Of a stretch of DNA of 64,000 nucleotides, positions 51,582-62,700 are shown piece after piece. Below the pieces are notes generated by a model that saw nothing but the letters and a program-made list of their open reading frames with translations, ran no database searches and was not told the origin of the DNA. The position numbers and the translations under genes were made by a program. The DNA is from Promethearchaeia archaeon (GTDB taxonomy: Archaea; Asgardarchaeota; Lokiarchaeia; Sigyniarchaeales; SOKP01): contig JAHQWL010000007.1 in the NCBI GenBank assembly GCA_029856155.1, positions 1 through 64,000 on the forward strand, in the 5' to 3' direction. Each line of letters starts with the position of its first letter. Position 1 is the first letter of the stretch.

Positions 51582-52316
51582 ATGAATGAAAATAAAAGTC
51601 AACCTTTAATAATTGGTCATAGAGGGACTTATGATGAGGCTCCTGAAAACACATTAAAAGGATTTAAAAAAGCAATTGAATTGGGGGCTGATTATATTGA
51701 ATTTGATGTACACAAATCTCAAGATGGAGCTCTTGTAGTAATCCATGGTAATGATATTCTCAGAAGAATGGGATATAATAAATCAATAGACGAAATGACA
51801 TTAAACGAATTAAAAAAAATAGATATTGGAGAGGGTGAAACAGTCCCTGAATTATGGGAAGTATTAAAACTAGCTAAGGGGAAAATAAATTTACTCTGTG
51901 AAATTAAAGCAAAAGGGATTTCTAATGAAGTAATCTCTCTCCTTAGAGAGGAAGATATGTTAAATTCAACAATTTTTCAATCATTTTATGTTGATGTGTT
52001 ATTAGAAGTTAGAAAAATTGACCCAGAATCTGATGTAGCACTAATTCTTCCGATTACTGAAGAGTATTTGCCTGAATGGGATAAAAGAAAAGAACTTATT
52101 GAAACTGTAATTAAATTAAACTTTCCTATTATAGAAACTAGATTTAAAAATGTAGACGAAGTATTTGTAAGTTATTCTCATAAACATAATTTAAGGGTAT
52201 TTGTTTATACATTTAATACAAAAAAGACAATAGATAGATATGTAAGTATGGGTGTTGATGGAATTATCGTAAATAGTATTTCAAAAGCAAAAAGAGTCCT
52301 TGAACAAAAATATTAA
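51582..52316 (+). CDS. Glycerophosphodiester phosphodiesterase, paralogue 2
   Basis: This 244-residue paralogue has HRGTYDEAPENT, EFDVHKSQDG, the second catalytic His as VIHGN (the following Asp is Gly here), and LLCEIKAKG with the metal Glu. The C-terminus is more diverged. It is likely active, but with an altered pocket. It lies between the two other GDPD genes with gaps of 38 and 45 bases. Shared words such as MTLNELKK show the triplet arose by tandem duplication. Confidence 0.88.
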   Translation: MNENKSQPLIIGHRGTYDEAPENTLKGFKKAIELGADYIEFDVHKSQDGALVVIHGNDILRRMGYNKSIDEMTLNELKKIDIGEGETVPELWEVLKLAKGKINLLCEIKAKGISNEVISLLREEDMLNSTIFQSFYVDVLLEVRKIDPESDVALILPITEEYLPEWDKRKELIETVIKLNFPIIETRFKNVDEVFVSYSHKHNLRVFVYTFNTKKTIDRYVSMGVDGIIVNSISKAKRVLEQKY

Positions 52317-52361
52317 AAAAATTTTAAATCGTTATTTATAAACTACATTTTATGAATTCTT

Positions 52362-53084
52362 ATGAAAAATGATAATGATATTTTGGTTATTGGTCATATA
52401 GGGGCCAAATCTATAGCTCCAGAGAATTTATTAAAGTCCTTTCAAAAAGCAATCGAATTAAATGCAGACTTCATTGAATTTGACCTTCGGTTATCTAAAG
52501 ATGGTGAATTCGTTATTATTCACGATGAAAATACTCTTAATCTAACTGGTCATAATGGTTTAGTAAAAGAGATGACGTTGAGAGAATTAAAACAATTAGA
52601 TATTGGAGAAGGTGAAAAAATACCTACACTTGCAGAATTAATAAAAATCACTAAGGGAAAGATAAAACTGCTAACCGATCTTAAAGTATGGGGATTCACT
52701 CAGGATTTAGTAAATATCTTAAGAAAGAATGATCTTATTGAAAGTTCAATAGTTAGTTGTTTTGAAATCGCAGAACTGTTAAAAATTAAAGAACTTGAAC
52801 CAACACTAAGAATAGGGTATTCAATTCCTAGACCCTTAACTAATCTTAGAAGGGTTAAACGCTATATGCAAAGAGCAATAGATAATGAATTCTATGCCAT
52901 TCATCCTTATTATCATATAGTTGATAAAGCCTTAGTAGAATTTGCTCATGAAAATGGTTTAAAAGTGCATGTTTGGACAGTTAATGAAGAAAGTCTGATG
53001 AGAAAATTAATTAATTTACGTGTTGATGCAATTATCACCGATGATATTACTTTATTAAGTAAATTACTGGGGAGATCTTATTAA
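52362..53084 (+). CDS. GDPD-family protein, paralogue 3, with lost catalytic residues
   Basis: This 240-residue member of the triplet has GHIGAKSIAPENLL where the paralogues have GHRG or HRG, so the catalytic Arg is replaced by Ile. The metal-binding Glu of LxxExK is Asp here (LLTDLKV). The second His is kept (IIHDEN), and EFDLRLSKDG is intact. Hydrolysis may be weak, changed or lost. The remainder aligns well with paralogue 1. It is the last of the tandem set. Confidence 0.82.
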   Translation: MKNDNDILVIGHIGAKSIAPENLLKSFQKAIELNADFIEFDLRLSKDGEFVIIHDENTLNLTGHNGLVKEMTLRELKQLDIGEGEKIPTLAELIKITKGKIKLLTDLKVWGFTQDLVNILRKNDLIESSIVSCFEIAELLKIKELEPTLRIGYSIPRPLTNLRRVKRYMQRAIDNEFYAIHPYYHIVDKALVEFAHENGLKVHVWTVNEESLMRKLINLRVDAIITDDITLLSKLLGRSY

Positions 53085-53149
53085 TAAAATATTTTAGTCC
53101 AGTTTTACTATTCTAATTAAAATGTTTATCATATTTAGTGGATTTTTTT

Positions 53150-54634
53150 ATGTCAATAATTAAACAAAACCAAAAAGTTGATTTTGATAAACTATTTTTT
53201 CCCAGGTCTATTGGGATAATTGGAGTGAGTCATGATCCCGGTAGTGGAGGCTTTTTTCTTCGATGTATGAGAAACAGATTTAAGGGGCCTATTTATTTAT
53301 TTAATCCACGATTAAGTGGTCAAGAGTTATACGGTTATAAAATTTATGGTTCTATTTTGGAGATATCTGAACCGATTGAATACGTGATTTTAGCAGTTCC
53401 CGCTCGACTATGCCCTAAGCTAATGGAAGAAATTGGTCAAAAAGGTGTCCCTTTTGTAACCGTTTTTGCTTCAGGTTTCCGTGAAGTAGGAAATGAAAAT
53501 CTCGAAAAAGAGATTTTAGATATTGCCAAACAATATAATATTAGAATTATCGGACCAAATTGTTTAGGAGTTTACAATCCTAGAGCAGGATTGTATTTTG
53601 CTTTTGAACAATCTAAAAAAGCGGGTAATTTTAGTGGAGTTTTTCAATCCGGCGGGATTGCTCAAAATTTATCTCATTTAGCAGTCTCTTATGGATTATA
53701 TATTTCCAAATTTATATCAATTGGGAATGCTTTAGATCTATCTCCCGCAGATTTTTTAGAATATTTCCTGGATGATGAGTATACAAAAATCATCGGATTA
53801 TATATTGAAAACTTAAGATCCATAACTCAAGGAAGACAATTTATGAAAATGCTTAAAGAATGTAACTTAAATAGAAAACCGGTAATACTTTGGAGAGCAG
53901 GATATGGAGAAGCAACAAAAAAAGCAATTTTATCTCATACCGGTGGTCTTGCCGGGAACAATGAAATTTGGAAAGCTGTTGGTAAACAAACAGGTAGTTG
54001 TATAGTTAACAATTCAAACGAACTTACTGCCTTAGCATCAGCTTTTAATTTAACTCATTTACCAGAAACTCGTAATGTGGGTATTATTGGAATTGGTGGA
54101 GGGTCCACGATCGAAGCAATAGATATACTTGAAAAATACAACTTAAAAATACCCAGTTTGACAGAAAAAACCATTAATAAAATGAATAGGTTTTTACCAG
54201 ATGTAAATACAAATGTTACGAACCCACTTGATCTTGGTGGTGCTGGTATACAGCCTAATATCTATTATCGAACTATCTTGGCTTTAGATAAAGATCCAAA
54301 TATCTCAGCAACTGTTTTTATAAAAGATCCTGAAAGATTTGGAGGTTTTCAAGATTTATTAGAAGAAATGGGTTATAAAGATATGGATCTTAATAAAGAG
54401 TTTATAAGATATATATCTAAAGCAAAAAGAATCTGTACAAAACCCATGTATTGTGTTATGTTAAAAATAAATGAGGGATTTGAAGAATATAAAAGTAGAT
54501 ACAAGTTCAAACTGAAACTTTTGAACCGTAATGTTCCCGTTTTTGAAAGCCTGGAATTAACTGGAGCTGTTTTAGATAAAATTAATTCATATAGAGAATT
54601 CTTGCAAAAGCATAGTAAATTTCCAAAGAAGTAA
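53150..54634 (+). CDS. ADP-forming acyl-CoA synthetase alpha-like protein
   Basis: This protein of about 494 residues has a CoA-binding Rossmann domain (FPRSIGIIGVSHDPG at the start) and two succinyl-CoA-synthetase-like domains. GPNCLGVYNP is conserved, and LSHTGGLAGNNEIW contains the phospho-histidine as in acetate-CoA ligase (ADP-forming) alpha subunits. The ATP-grasp beta subunit is not fused and not in the window, so a separate subunit may be needed. A GTG at 53138 is in frame, but the ATG at 53150 has GTGGAT seven bases upstream. It lies 65 bases after the GDPD triplet and is convergent with the LmbE gene. Confidence 0.82.
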   Translation: MSIIKQNQKVDFDKLFFPRSIGIIGVSHDPGSGGFFLRCMRNRFKGPIYLFNPRLSGQELYGYKIYGSILEISEPIEYVILAVPARLCPKLMEEIGQKGVPFVTVFASGFREVGNENLEKEILDIAKQYNIRIIGPNCLGVYNPRAGLYFAFEQSKKAGNFSGVFQSGGIAQNLSHLAVSYGLYISKFISIGNALDLSPADFLEYFLDDEYTKIIGLYIENLRSITQGRQFMKMLKECNLNRKPVILWRAGYGEATKKAILSHTGGLAGNNEIWKAVGKQTGSCIVNNSNELTALASAFNLTHLPETRNVGIIGIGGGSTIEAIDILEKYNLKIPSLTEKTINKMNRFLPDVNTNVTNPLDLGGAGIQPNIYYRTILALDKDPNISATVFIKDPERFGGFQDLLEEMGYKDMDLNKEFIRYISKAKRICTKPMYCVMLKINEGFEEYKSRYKFKLKLLNRNVPVFESLELTGAVLDKINSYREFLQKHSKFPKK

Positions 54635-54670
54635 TTTTAAAGCTTATTCTTAAATTCTAATTCATTCTTT

Positions 54671-55492
54671 TTAATAGATTTTCGGGGGTTCTGGGGGATT
54701 TCCTAACATTTCTGACATTAATTGTTGGAAATTATCGAAATGACCTGGTAGAATTTTTTGTACAAAAAACGCTTCAGCTGCTTTCAAGTTAACTTTTTTT
54801 CCTGTCACTGATGCCATCGATCGTAAAAGTCTATTTGCAAATTTGGTAAGTTTCTTCATATCTTCCATGGTTACATTTGCAGGATCGATATCTGGTGCAA
54901 ACAATTTAGCTAAAATTTCAAGTGAACCTTCATATTTCAAAAGTGCAGTCATTTTTTTCTCAAGTGTAGAGGAAATATCTACATAACAATTAGGTTGATG
55001 ACCGAGAAAACCCATAAACCATACTTCAGAACATGAGTAGGGTTCTATATCTCCTTTTAATTGATCAGAATAGAGTAATGGAAAAGAAGCAAATGTAGCT
55101 GCTTCAGATGCCATACGACCAACAACAACATGATCAGGGTGAACTTCATAAGGTGTCCATGGATCAAGTGTCATCACTCGATCTGCTCTTAATTTTCTAA
55201 TAAAATAGACAAGTTTTTCACGTAATTCTGGTCCATTGATAAATCCTGCATCAGGGTAATTTAGAAGTATTGGTTCTTCTATTCCAAGTATTTTATTAGC
55301 GGATTTTAGTTCCTTTAATCTTTTTTCAGTGACTTGCTCTTTTGTCATATCGCGCCTTAAAGTACCAACCTCTCCATTTGTACAACAAATTGTAAATACA
55401 GAATGTCCTTCCTCTGCCCATCTCGCTAACGTACCACTACCACTATAAAAAGATAAATCGTCCGGATGAGCAAAAATTGCTAATATATTCAT
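54671..55492 (-). CDS. LmbE/PIG-L-family deacetylase
   Basis: This is a zinc-dependent N-acetylglucosaminyl-type deacetylase of about 273 residues. AHPDD (about 8-12) and CCTNGEVGT, with a later HPDHVVVGR (about 118-126), give the family metal ligands. The C-terminal helical region differs from mycothiol or GPI-type enzymes, so the substrate is open: an amino-sugar lipid or small molecule. The start nearest to NILAIFAHPDD is chosen; an ATG 24 bases upstream is in frame. It is transcribed in the same direction as, and downstream of, the acyl-CoA ligase gene. Confidence 0.85.
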   Translation of the reverse strand: MNILAIFAHPDDLSFYSGSGTLARWAEEGHSVFTICCTNGEVGTLRRDMTKEQVTEKRLKELKSANKILGIEEPILLNYPDAGFINGPELREKLVYFIRKLRADRVMTLDPWTPYEVHPDHVVVGRMASEAATFASFPLLYSDQLKGDIEPYSCSEVWFMGFLGHQPNCYVDISSTLEKKMTALLKYEGSLEILAKLFAPDIDPANVTMEDMKKLTKFANRLLRSMASVTGKKVNLKAAEAFFVQKILPGHFDNFQQLMSEMLGNPPEPPKIY

Positions 55493-55577
55493 AAAAATCA
55501 ATATAGTATCATTCAATATATAATATTGGATAATAAGAATAAAAATTGAAAAAGAACAAGAAAATTAAATTTTAAAA

Positions 55578-57338
55578 TTATTCAGTTTCCCCATACTTTG
55601 CTTTCCAAATTGGATCTTGAATTTGTAAAATTCTTCTTTGCACTTTGCCAACCATAGTTTTTGGTAGTTCCTCAATAATTTCGATTTGTTTCGGACATTT
55701 ATAATGAGTTATATTGTCTTTACACCAAGCAATTAACTCATCGGAGTTAATTTTACCTTTTGAATCATCTTTTAACTGAACCCACGCCTTAACCATTTCA
55801 CCCGTTTCGGGATGCGGTAAACCAGCAACAGCAACTTCCAGGATATCGGAATGAGTTCCTAACAATTCCTCAACCTCCTTCGGAAACACAGAATAACCCT
55901 TGTATTTAATCATTTGTTTCTTTCTATCACGAATAACTATTTGACCCATCTCGTCCATATATCCAATATCTCCTGTTAGACACCATATGCGCCCATCCCA
56001 CTCTCTGAGAGTTTCAGCAGTAGCTTCAGGGTTGTTTAAATATCCTTTCATTACTTGTGGACCGCATACACATAGTTCACCTGTATAATCGATTCCATAA
56101 CCTTCTAATGGACCTTTACTAAAATCTTCAGAGTCAAAAAGTGCCCAATCTACACCTGGATATGGTAATCCGATTGTTCCAGGAGTATCAGTACCATCAA
56201 AAGGTCCTGCGCTTACAGCTGTCGTACACTCAGTAAGACCATATGCCTCAACGAGTCTACCTCCACTAATCGCTTCAAATGCATCTTTCACAGGTTTATG
56301 AAGAGGTCCAGCGCCACTAACACATAAGCGAAACATGTTCTCAAGTCTGGGTTCTTGATTTTCTTTTAAATAACGAGTAAGACCTATATAAAGGGTTTCA
56401 ACTCCAGGTAATATTACTCCTTTTTCAGGTCCAACTTCTAATATTGTGTCTATAACCTCCTTTAAAGAAGATGGGGGTCTTGGAAAAAGAATATTATAAT
56501 CCCCTCCTTCAATTACAACATTCTGGACAATTGTCATGCCAAAAGCATGAAACATTGGTAATATTCCAATACATGCCATTGGATGTGTTGCATCTGGCAT
56601 CCACATAACATTTTGTTTAGCATTTGTAACACAGTTGTAATGGGTGATAATAGCTGGTTTAGGAACACCTGTAGTTCCTCCTGTCATTAAGTAGACAGCA
56701 GTATCATTTATGGGATCTATCTCAACTTCTGGAATATCTACTTCACCTCGTTTTTGGCATACATCAAGAAAATTTATAGCATCTGGGACTTCTCCAGTCG
56801 GAATGGTTCCATCAGCAATTAATTGTTCTTTTATAGCAGGTGGAATTGCTGCTAAATCGACAATACAAGTCGAGATAATAAAATCAAATTTATATTTATC
56901 TTGTATTGGTTTGATTAATCCATACATAGCATCCATACAGATTAATGCTTTAGCTTTTACTTGCTGAAGCACATGTAGAATCTCTAAAGGTTTGTAAGTT
57001 GGATTAATAGGTGTGACTATACCGCCCAGTTTAGCTGTTGCGAAATAAGCGATTGTAAACTGAAAACTATTAGGGAGCAGAATAGCCACAACATCTCCTT
57101 TTTTAATTCCTTGCTGGGATAATGAAGTAGCAAGAGAATCTGTATATTTTCTGAGAAGTCTATAATTTAAAAATGTCTTTGAAAACCAGATTGCTTTATT
57201 TTTTGCGTTTTCCTCTGTTTTTTGATCAAACCAATCTCCAAGACTAATTACTGGAAATTCAGGGTGTTTTGGAACTCCCTTTTGATATTTTTTGAACCAA
57301 GGTTTACTATCATCAACATACCATTTGAGTACATTCAT
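55578..57338 (-). CDS. AMP-dependent acyl-CoA ligase
   Basis: This 586-residue adenylate-forming enzyme has the AMP-binding P loop MTGGTTGVPKP (about 216-226), the A4/A5 segment YGLTECT (about 362-368), TGDIGYMD (about 450-457), the hinge and C-terminal catalytic Lys in PKTMVGKVQRR (about 564-574). The length and motif order match long-chain fatty-acid-CoA ligase or related aryl/acyl ligases. No signal or membrane helix. It is downstream of the membrane hexapeptide protein and upstream of the LmbE gene, all on the minus strand. Confidence 0.9.
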   Translation of the reverse strand: MNVLKWYVDDSKPWFKKYQKGVPKHPEFPVISLGDWFDQKTEENAKNKAIWFSKTFLNYRLLRKYTDSLATSLSQQGIKKGDVVAILLPNSFQFTIAYFATAKLGGIVTPINPTYKPLEILHVLQQVKAKALICMDAMYGLIKPIQDKYKFDFIISTCIVDLAAIPPAIKEQLIADGTIPTGEVPDAINFLDVCQKRGEVDIPEVEIDPINDTAVYLMTGGTTGVPKPAIITHYNCVTNAKQNVMWMPDATHPMACIGILPMFHAFGMTIVQNVVIEGGDYNILFPRPPSSLKEVIDTILEVGPEKGVILPGVETLYIGLTRYLKENQEPRLENMFRLCVSGAGPLHKPVKDAFEAISGGRLVEAYGLTECTTAVSAGPFDGTDTPGTIGLPYPGVDWALFDSEDFSKGPLEGYGIDYTGELCVCGPQVMKGYLNNPEATAETLREWDGRIWCLTGDIGYMDEMGQIVIRDRKKQMIKYKGYSVFPKEVEELLGTHSDILEVAVAGLPHPETGEMVKAWVQLKDDSKGKINSDELIAWCKDNITHYKCPKQIEIIEELPKTMVGKVQRRILQIQDPIWKAKYGETE

Positions 57339-57468
57339 AAAAATTCCACAAATCTTTTTTTTTTACAGATTTACATCCATTTAAAAATATGTGCTTAAAT
57401 TATTAATAAATGTTTGTGAACCTTTATAAAATTGAAAAATAAAGTAATACATGAAGTAAAAGTATAAG

Positions 57469-58269
57469 TTAACTTTTTTCTTCTACATCTATAGGTCTTC
57501 CCGGACTTCCTTGGTAGTATAATTTTCCAGGTTTACCTCTCCAATTTTTATGTAAAACAGTATTTGGGTATATTACATTATTATCTGTACTTAAAGCTCC
57601 GCAACCCATTAAGGTTCCGGGATAAAAAGTATTATTTTCACCAATTTTTATTTCTAGCATTGTAATTTTTCCGAAGATTGTATTTACAGCATGGCTAGAA
57701 AGACTACTATTTGGATAAAAGAAAGAATTGTCGCCGATATCCGTAAATTCTAATCCTACATATGCATCATTATAAATAACGTTGTTACCAATCTTATTAT
57801 GGCTAATTCTACGTAATGTTCGATTAATAAGCCAAGGAAATGGTGATTTTGACGTTAACCATATAGGAAATTTAATTATAAAGCCTCTTTTATGATAATA
57901 TTTCATCAATTTTCCTTCATCACTGTTTACGTCATCAAGCACTCTTCTAAAAACGCCTTGTTTTGGAGGTGATTTTTTATTCCAACTTCGAGCCCATAAT
58001 GCTGTAAATTCAATTAAAACAATAAGATAAATATAGTAAAGAGTTAAGAAAACAATTGGCAAAATAAATAAGTGAATAATGGGAGGTATAGAAAATAAAT
58101 TAATAAAACTATATTCGAATAATAGGAAAATTCCTAAACAAACATAAAGAGGTACTAAAAAACTAATAAAATTAATTTTAAAAAAATCTAGAGCAGGAAG
58201 CTCCACCGTTTTTTTTAGTTTTTCTTCAAAACTTAAATTTTCATCTTTTTCCTTCTTATCAGCTTCCAT
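57469..58269 (-). CDS. Membrane-anchored left-handed beta-helix protein
   Basis: This 266-residue protein has an N-terminal charged stretch, two hydrophobic helices (about 33-95), and a C-terminal left-handed beta-helix of hexapeptide repeats (IGNNVIYNDAYVG, IGENNTFYPGTLMG). This resembles the LbetaH tail of some acyltransferases and of non-ribosomal peptide synthetase-like (Pls/PosA) proteins. It may modify lipid or polysaccharide at the membrane. No transferase catalytic His is certain. It precedes the acyl-CoA ligase gene by 130 bases. Confidence 0.6.
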   Translation of the reverse strand: MEADKKEKDENLSFEEKLKKTVELPALDFFKINFISFLVPLYVCLGIFLLFEYSFINLFSIPPIIHLFILPIVFLTLYYIYLIVLIEFTALWARSWNKKSPPKQGVFRRVLDDVNSDEGKLMKYYHKRGFIIKFPIWLTSKSPFPWLINRTLRRISHNKIGNNVIYNDAYVGLEFTDIGDNSFFYPNSSLSSHAVNTIFGKITMLEIKIGENNTFYPGTLMGCGALSTDNNVIYPNTVLHKNWRGKPGKLYYQGSPGRPIDVEEKS

Positions 58270-58432
58270 AATAATATATCCAAATATTATATATAAAAAA
58301 ATTACCTATGATTCTAAATATTATACCCAATTTAATTATTTATAGAATAAAATCCAAACTTTTTAAGTTAATAATTAATTTGATTTTTCAATTTAGGAGA
58401 TATTTCAATTTTAGTTAAGTACAAGAATAACG

Positions 58433-59650
58433 ATGCAAATAACAATCTTTAAATATCCTAATTTATCACCGCTATGGATAGCTGTTTTTATTGATATCAT
58501 TGGATTTTCTATGATACTCCCAATGGCTCCATTTATAGCAGAAAGTTTTTCCATTCCAATTTTTATAATGGGTATCATACTTTCTATAAATGCGATGTTT
58601 TCATTAATTTTTGGGCCAATCTTAGGAAAGCTTAGTGATAAATTTGGGAGAAGACCATTACTTTTAATTTCACAAGCGGGAACGTTTGCAGGATTCATAT
58701 TACTAGCATTTTCTGATTCACTATGGTTGTTAATAATCTCTAGAGTTATTGATGGAATCTTCGGTGGAAATTTTCCTATTGCTAAAGCAGTAATTGGTGA
58801 TGAAGTTCCTCCAAAAGATAGGAGTTTTCAGATGGCAAATATCGGTGTTTGCCATGTTTTAGCTTCTCTTATTGGTCCGGGATTAGGAGGAACGCTATTT
58901 AGTATTGGTGGGTTGTTATTACCGGGATTGTTCGCAGCAGGACTTTCTTTATTCACTATGGTAATTACAATTTCTATTTTACCTGAAACGTGGCCTAAGG
59001 AAAAACGTGAACTGAACCATGAGTTAAAGAAAAAAGTTGTCATTCATATCAGAAAAAATAAAGGTGCAATGTGGTATTTAATACTGTGGGGTTTTCATAC
59101 AGCATCATTCATGATTGCTATGGCTTCACTTTCATTTTTTGCACAAATTGTTTTTGGATTACAAGCATTTGAGATTGGAGTTCTTTTAATGATATCAGGT
59201 ATTTTTCGAGCCATTGTACGGTTTACATTGTTTAAACCGACAATAAATAAACTTGGGGAAAATAATGCAATTAAACTTGGTTTAGCAATGTTTCTAATTT
59301 CATTCTTTCTTGTGGGATTTTCAATTAATTTAGTAATGTTTTTTATCTTGATAATGGTCATCAGTTTTGCCGCATCTTTAACTCGTGGGCCACTAAATAG
59401 TAAGATAAGCCAGTCAGTTTCTCCTATGGAACAAGGAAAGATAAACGGATATTCCTCAGGTTTAGATAGTTTTGCTCAAATTATTGGTCCTTTACTCGGA
59501 ACATTCATGCTCAACTTTTTTATGCCATTTTATCTAAGTTTTCTTATTAGTTCCATTGCTATAGTTCCTTTCTTAATGGGTTTCAAATCAATTGAATTAA
59601 ATAAATATGATATGCCTGGATTAAGTCAAGAAAAGGTACTTGAAGAATAA
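58433..59650 (+). CDS. MFS transporter (TetA-like)
   Basis: This is a 405-residue, 12-helix major facilitator. Loop 2-3 carries motif A, GKLSDKFGRRPLLLI (about 63-77), and loop 4-5 has the antiporter-like RVIDGIFGGNFPIAKAVIGDE segment split across positions 103-125 (typical of drug:H+ antiporters of the TetA type). It probably exports a small molecule; the substrate is unknown. The ATG is weakly preceded by AATTTAGGAG at 58390-58398, further off than usual. Confidence 0.85.
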   Translation: MQITIFKYPNLSPLWIAVFIDIIGFSMILPMAPFIAESFSIPIFIMGIILSINAMFSLIFGPILGKLSDKFGRRPLLLISQAGTFAGFILLAFSDSLWLLIISRVIDGIFGGNFPIAKAVIGDEVPPKDRSFQMANIGVCHVLASLIGPGLGGTLFSIGGLLLPGLFAAGLSLFTMVITISILPETWPKEKRELNHELKKKVVIHIRKNKGAMWYLILWGFHTASFMIAMASLSFFAQIVFGLQAFEIGVLLMISGIFRAIVRFTLFKPTINKLGENNAIKLGLAMFLISFFLVGFSINLVMFFILIMVISFAASLTRGPLNSKISQSVSPMEQGKINGYSSGLDSFAQIIGPLLGTFMLNFFMPFYLSFLISSIAIVPFLMGFKSIELNKYDMPGLSQEKVLEE

Positions 59651-59728
59651 CAATTTAAAATATAAAAATAGTATATTAGTTAAATTAATCGCTTGGTTTT
59701 AACAAAAATAAATAAATAAAAAAAAATT

Positions 59729-62700
59729 TTATTGACTTTCATCCGGTGTTGGTTCTATTAAATCTTTTTCCCTAGATGAAAATAGTTTAATTTTCCCTTT
59801 TTTTATGAGCACTCCTAATGTTACTCCTATAGCCGCTATTCCTCCAATAACTGAAACAATAATAATAATTAAAGTAGTATCTATACCGGGTCCACCTTCT
59901 TGGCTTGGGGTACTCTTTATAATAATGACATATTCAGATGCTAAATTTCCAACAGTATCATTAGCATAGAAAATAAGAAGAATATTTCCATCCATAAGAG
60001 AATCCCATATCGTTTGATTTATTGTGCTATTTTGAGTGAAGATATACTTAGAGTCCATATTATTTACTGTGTACCACATGGTATCTAAGTTTGGATCTGC
60101 AATTTCAACGATGAAATTAGGAGCCACATCTTCAAATACTTCATTTTCAGTTGGACTAACAATGTTTATGATAGGATCTGAAGTATCCTTTATTACATTC
60201 ACTTGCTCGAAATTTACATCCCCTAAAGTGTTGCTAGCATAGAATTGAATAGTTACTACTCCATCTGGTAGTGCATCCCAAGCTTCTTGATTGATAGTTC
60301 CATTTTCTGTAAATATATAGTTATGTAATCCATTGTCCAAACTATACCAGGTGATATTTAAAAAAGCACATGTAATCTCAACAATAAAATTCGGTGAAGC
60401 CACCCTAAAATTTTGATTGTCTATTGGACTAATAATATCAATAAAGATAGCATAAATATCTTTTGTTACGTTTATTTCTTCAAAGTTAATATTTCCTAAA
60501 GTATCGTTGGCATAAAATCTGATAGTTACAATTCCATTTGGAAACGCATCCCACTCTGCTTGATTAATAGTTCCATTGTTGGTAAATGTGATATTTAGTG
60601 ATTGATCTGTATTGTTGAATATAGAATACCACATGGTATCTAAGTATGGATCTGTAATGTCTACTGTAAAACTCGGAGCTGCAACTCCAAATACTTCATT
60701 TTCTATAGGACTAATAATATTAATATTTGGCCCTGAAGTATCTTTTATAACATTCACTTGCTTAGAATATATTTCCCCTACTGAATTGTTAGCATAAAAA
60801 TTAATTTTAATTACACCATCTGGTGAGGCACTCCATGCTGTTTGATTAATTGTTCCATTTACAGTAAAAATGTAATTTTCTGATATAGCATCCAAGGTGT
60901 ACCACATAGTATCTAAATAAAGACCTGTATATTCTACTTCAAAACTCGGTGCAGCAACTCCAAAAACTTCATCTTCTATTGGATTAATTATATCGATAAA
61001 GATCGCATAAATGTTTTTTCTTATAACTACTTCCTCAAAATTAATATTTCCAAGACTATTATTTGCGTAAAATCTCAGAGTATATGTTCCATTATATAAT
61101 GCGCCCCATTCCGTTGAATCTATTGTCCCATTCATAGTAAATGTGATATTCAGTGAGTGATCAGTACTATTAAATATCGAATACCACATGGTATCCAAAT
61201 TTGGATCTATAATCTCTATAATGAAATTAGGAGGATCAATTCCAAATTCCTCATTATCTATAGGACTTATAATATTTATAATTGGTGCTGAACTGTTCTT
61301 TATCACATTTACTTGCTTTAAATATATATCCCCTGATGTATTATTAGCATAGCATCGAAATGTAACTATTCCATCTGATAATCCACCCCAAGCCTCTTGA
61401 TTAATAGTTCCATTCTCGGTAAATATATAGTTTTGTATACCCACATCCACACTATACCAAGTGGTATTTAAATTCGTATTCGAAAATTCAACGATGAAAT
61501 TTGGAGCTCTAACACCAAAGACTTCATTTTCAGTTGGACTAACAATATTGATAATAATAGCATCAAAATCTTTTATTACATCAACTTCCTCATAATTAGT
61601 ATTTCCAAGACTATCGTTCGCATAAAATCTTATAGTATACGTTCCATCAGATAATGCGCCCCATACTGTTGGATCAATTGTTCCATTTACAGTGAATATT
61701 TTATTCTGAAATACATCCGTTGCATTAAATATCGAATACCACATGGTATCTAAATTTAGATCTTCAATTTCTACTAAAAAACTTGGAGGATCAACTCTAA
61801 AAATCTCATTCTCAACAGGACTAAGAATATTAATAACTGGTGCTGATGTATCCTTTATTACATTTACTTGTTCGGATTTGATATCTCCTATAGTGTTGTT
61901 AGCATAGAATTGAATAGAAACTATTCCATCAGATAAATCGTCCCATGCACCTTGATTAATCGTTTCATTTGAAGTAAATGTGTAGTTGTGTAATCCTCCA
62001 TCCACGGTATACCACATAGTATTTAGATCTGGGACTGAAACTTCAACAGTGAAATTCGGAGCGATCACTCCAAAAACTTCATTTTCAGTTGGGCTAACGA
62101 TATTGATACCTGAAGGTTGTGAATTTATTGCTATAGTCGCCGCATACCAATCAGGAATAGTACCGCTGTCAGGGTATACATCCCAAGTTCGCTCATCAGA
62201 AGCTCCTTGATTTGCTTGAATTTCATAATACATTCCAGCACTGCACGTATCCCAAAAATTCCCAGTTTCTGAAGTATTTGCATATAAAACTGTAGGTCCT
62301 GGTTCAAGAGTGTCCCCATAATTATTTCCTTGAAAAACATATTCAAGTCCATGAAACCCGATAATTAAAGTATTATCTTGTGTTGTAATTACCGAAGGAT
62401 TTACAATATCTCCTGTAGAATAGGCAGTACTATTTGTTTGGAAGGGATCATTTTTATCATATCCAGTAATTCTAATAATTCCAATAACAAAATTTTCCGA
62501 GCCACCTGACCATGATGTATTATAATTGATCGGTTCTGAACTTCCAGCAATTTTATACCATGATGCTATTGTTATCCCAGAATCATCCCACTCTGGTAGA
62601 AGATCATCCCAACCTAAAGGATCTACCAGACTTTGACCAGTTCCATCAATTGTGCAATGAAGTATTAATAAATCGCCATCTTGGGTTCCACTAGGTTTAT

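Noticed and set aside
59915..62107. CRISPR-like array
   Set aside because: Units are about 274 bases, in frame, and encode a repeat protein. There are no short repeats with unique spacers anywhere in the window.
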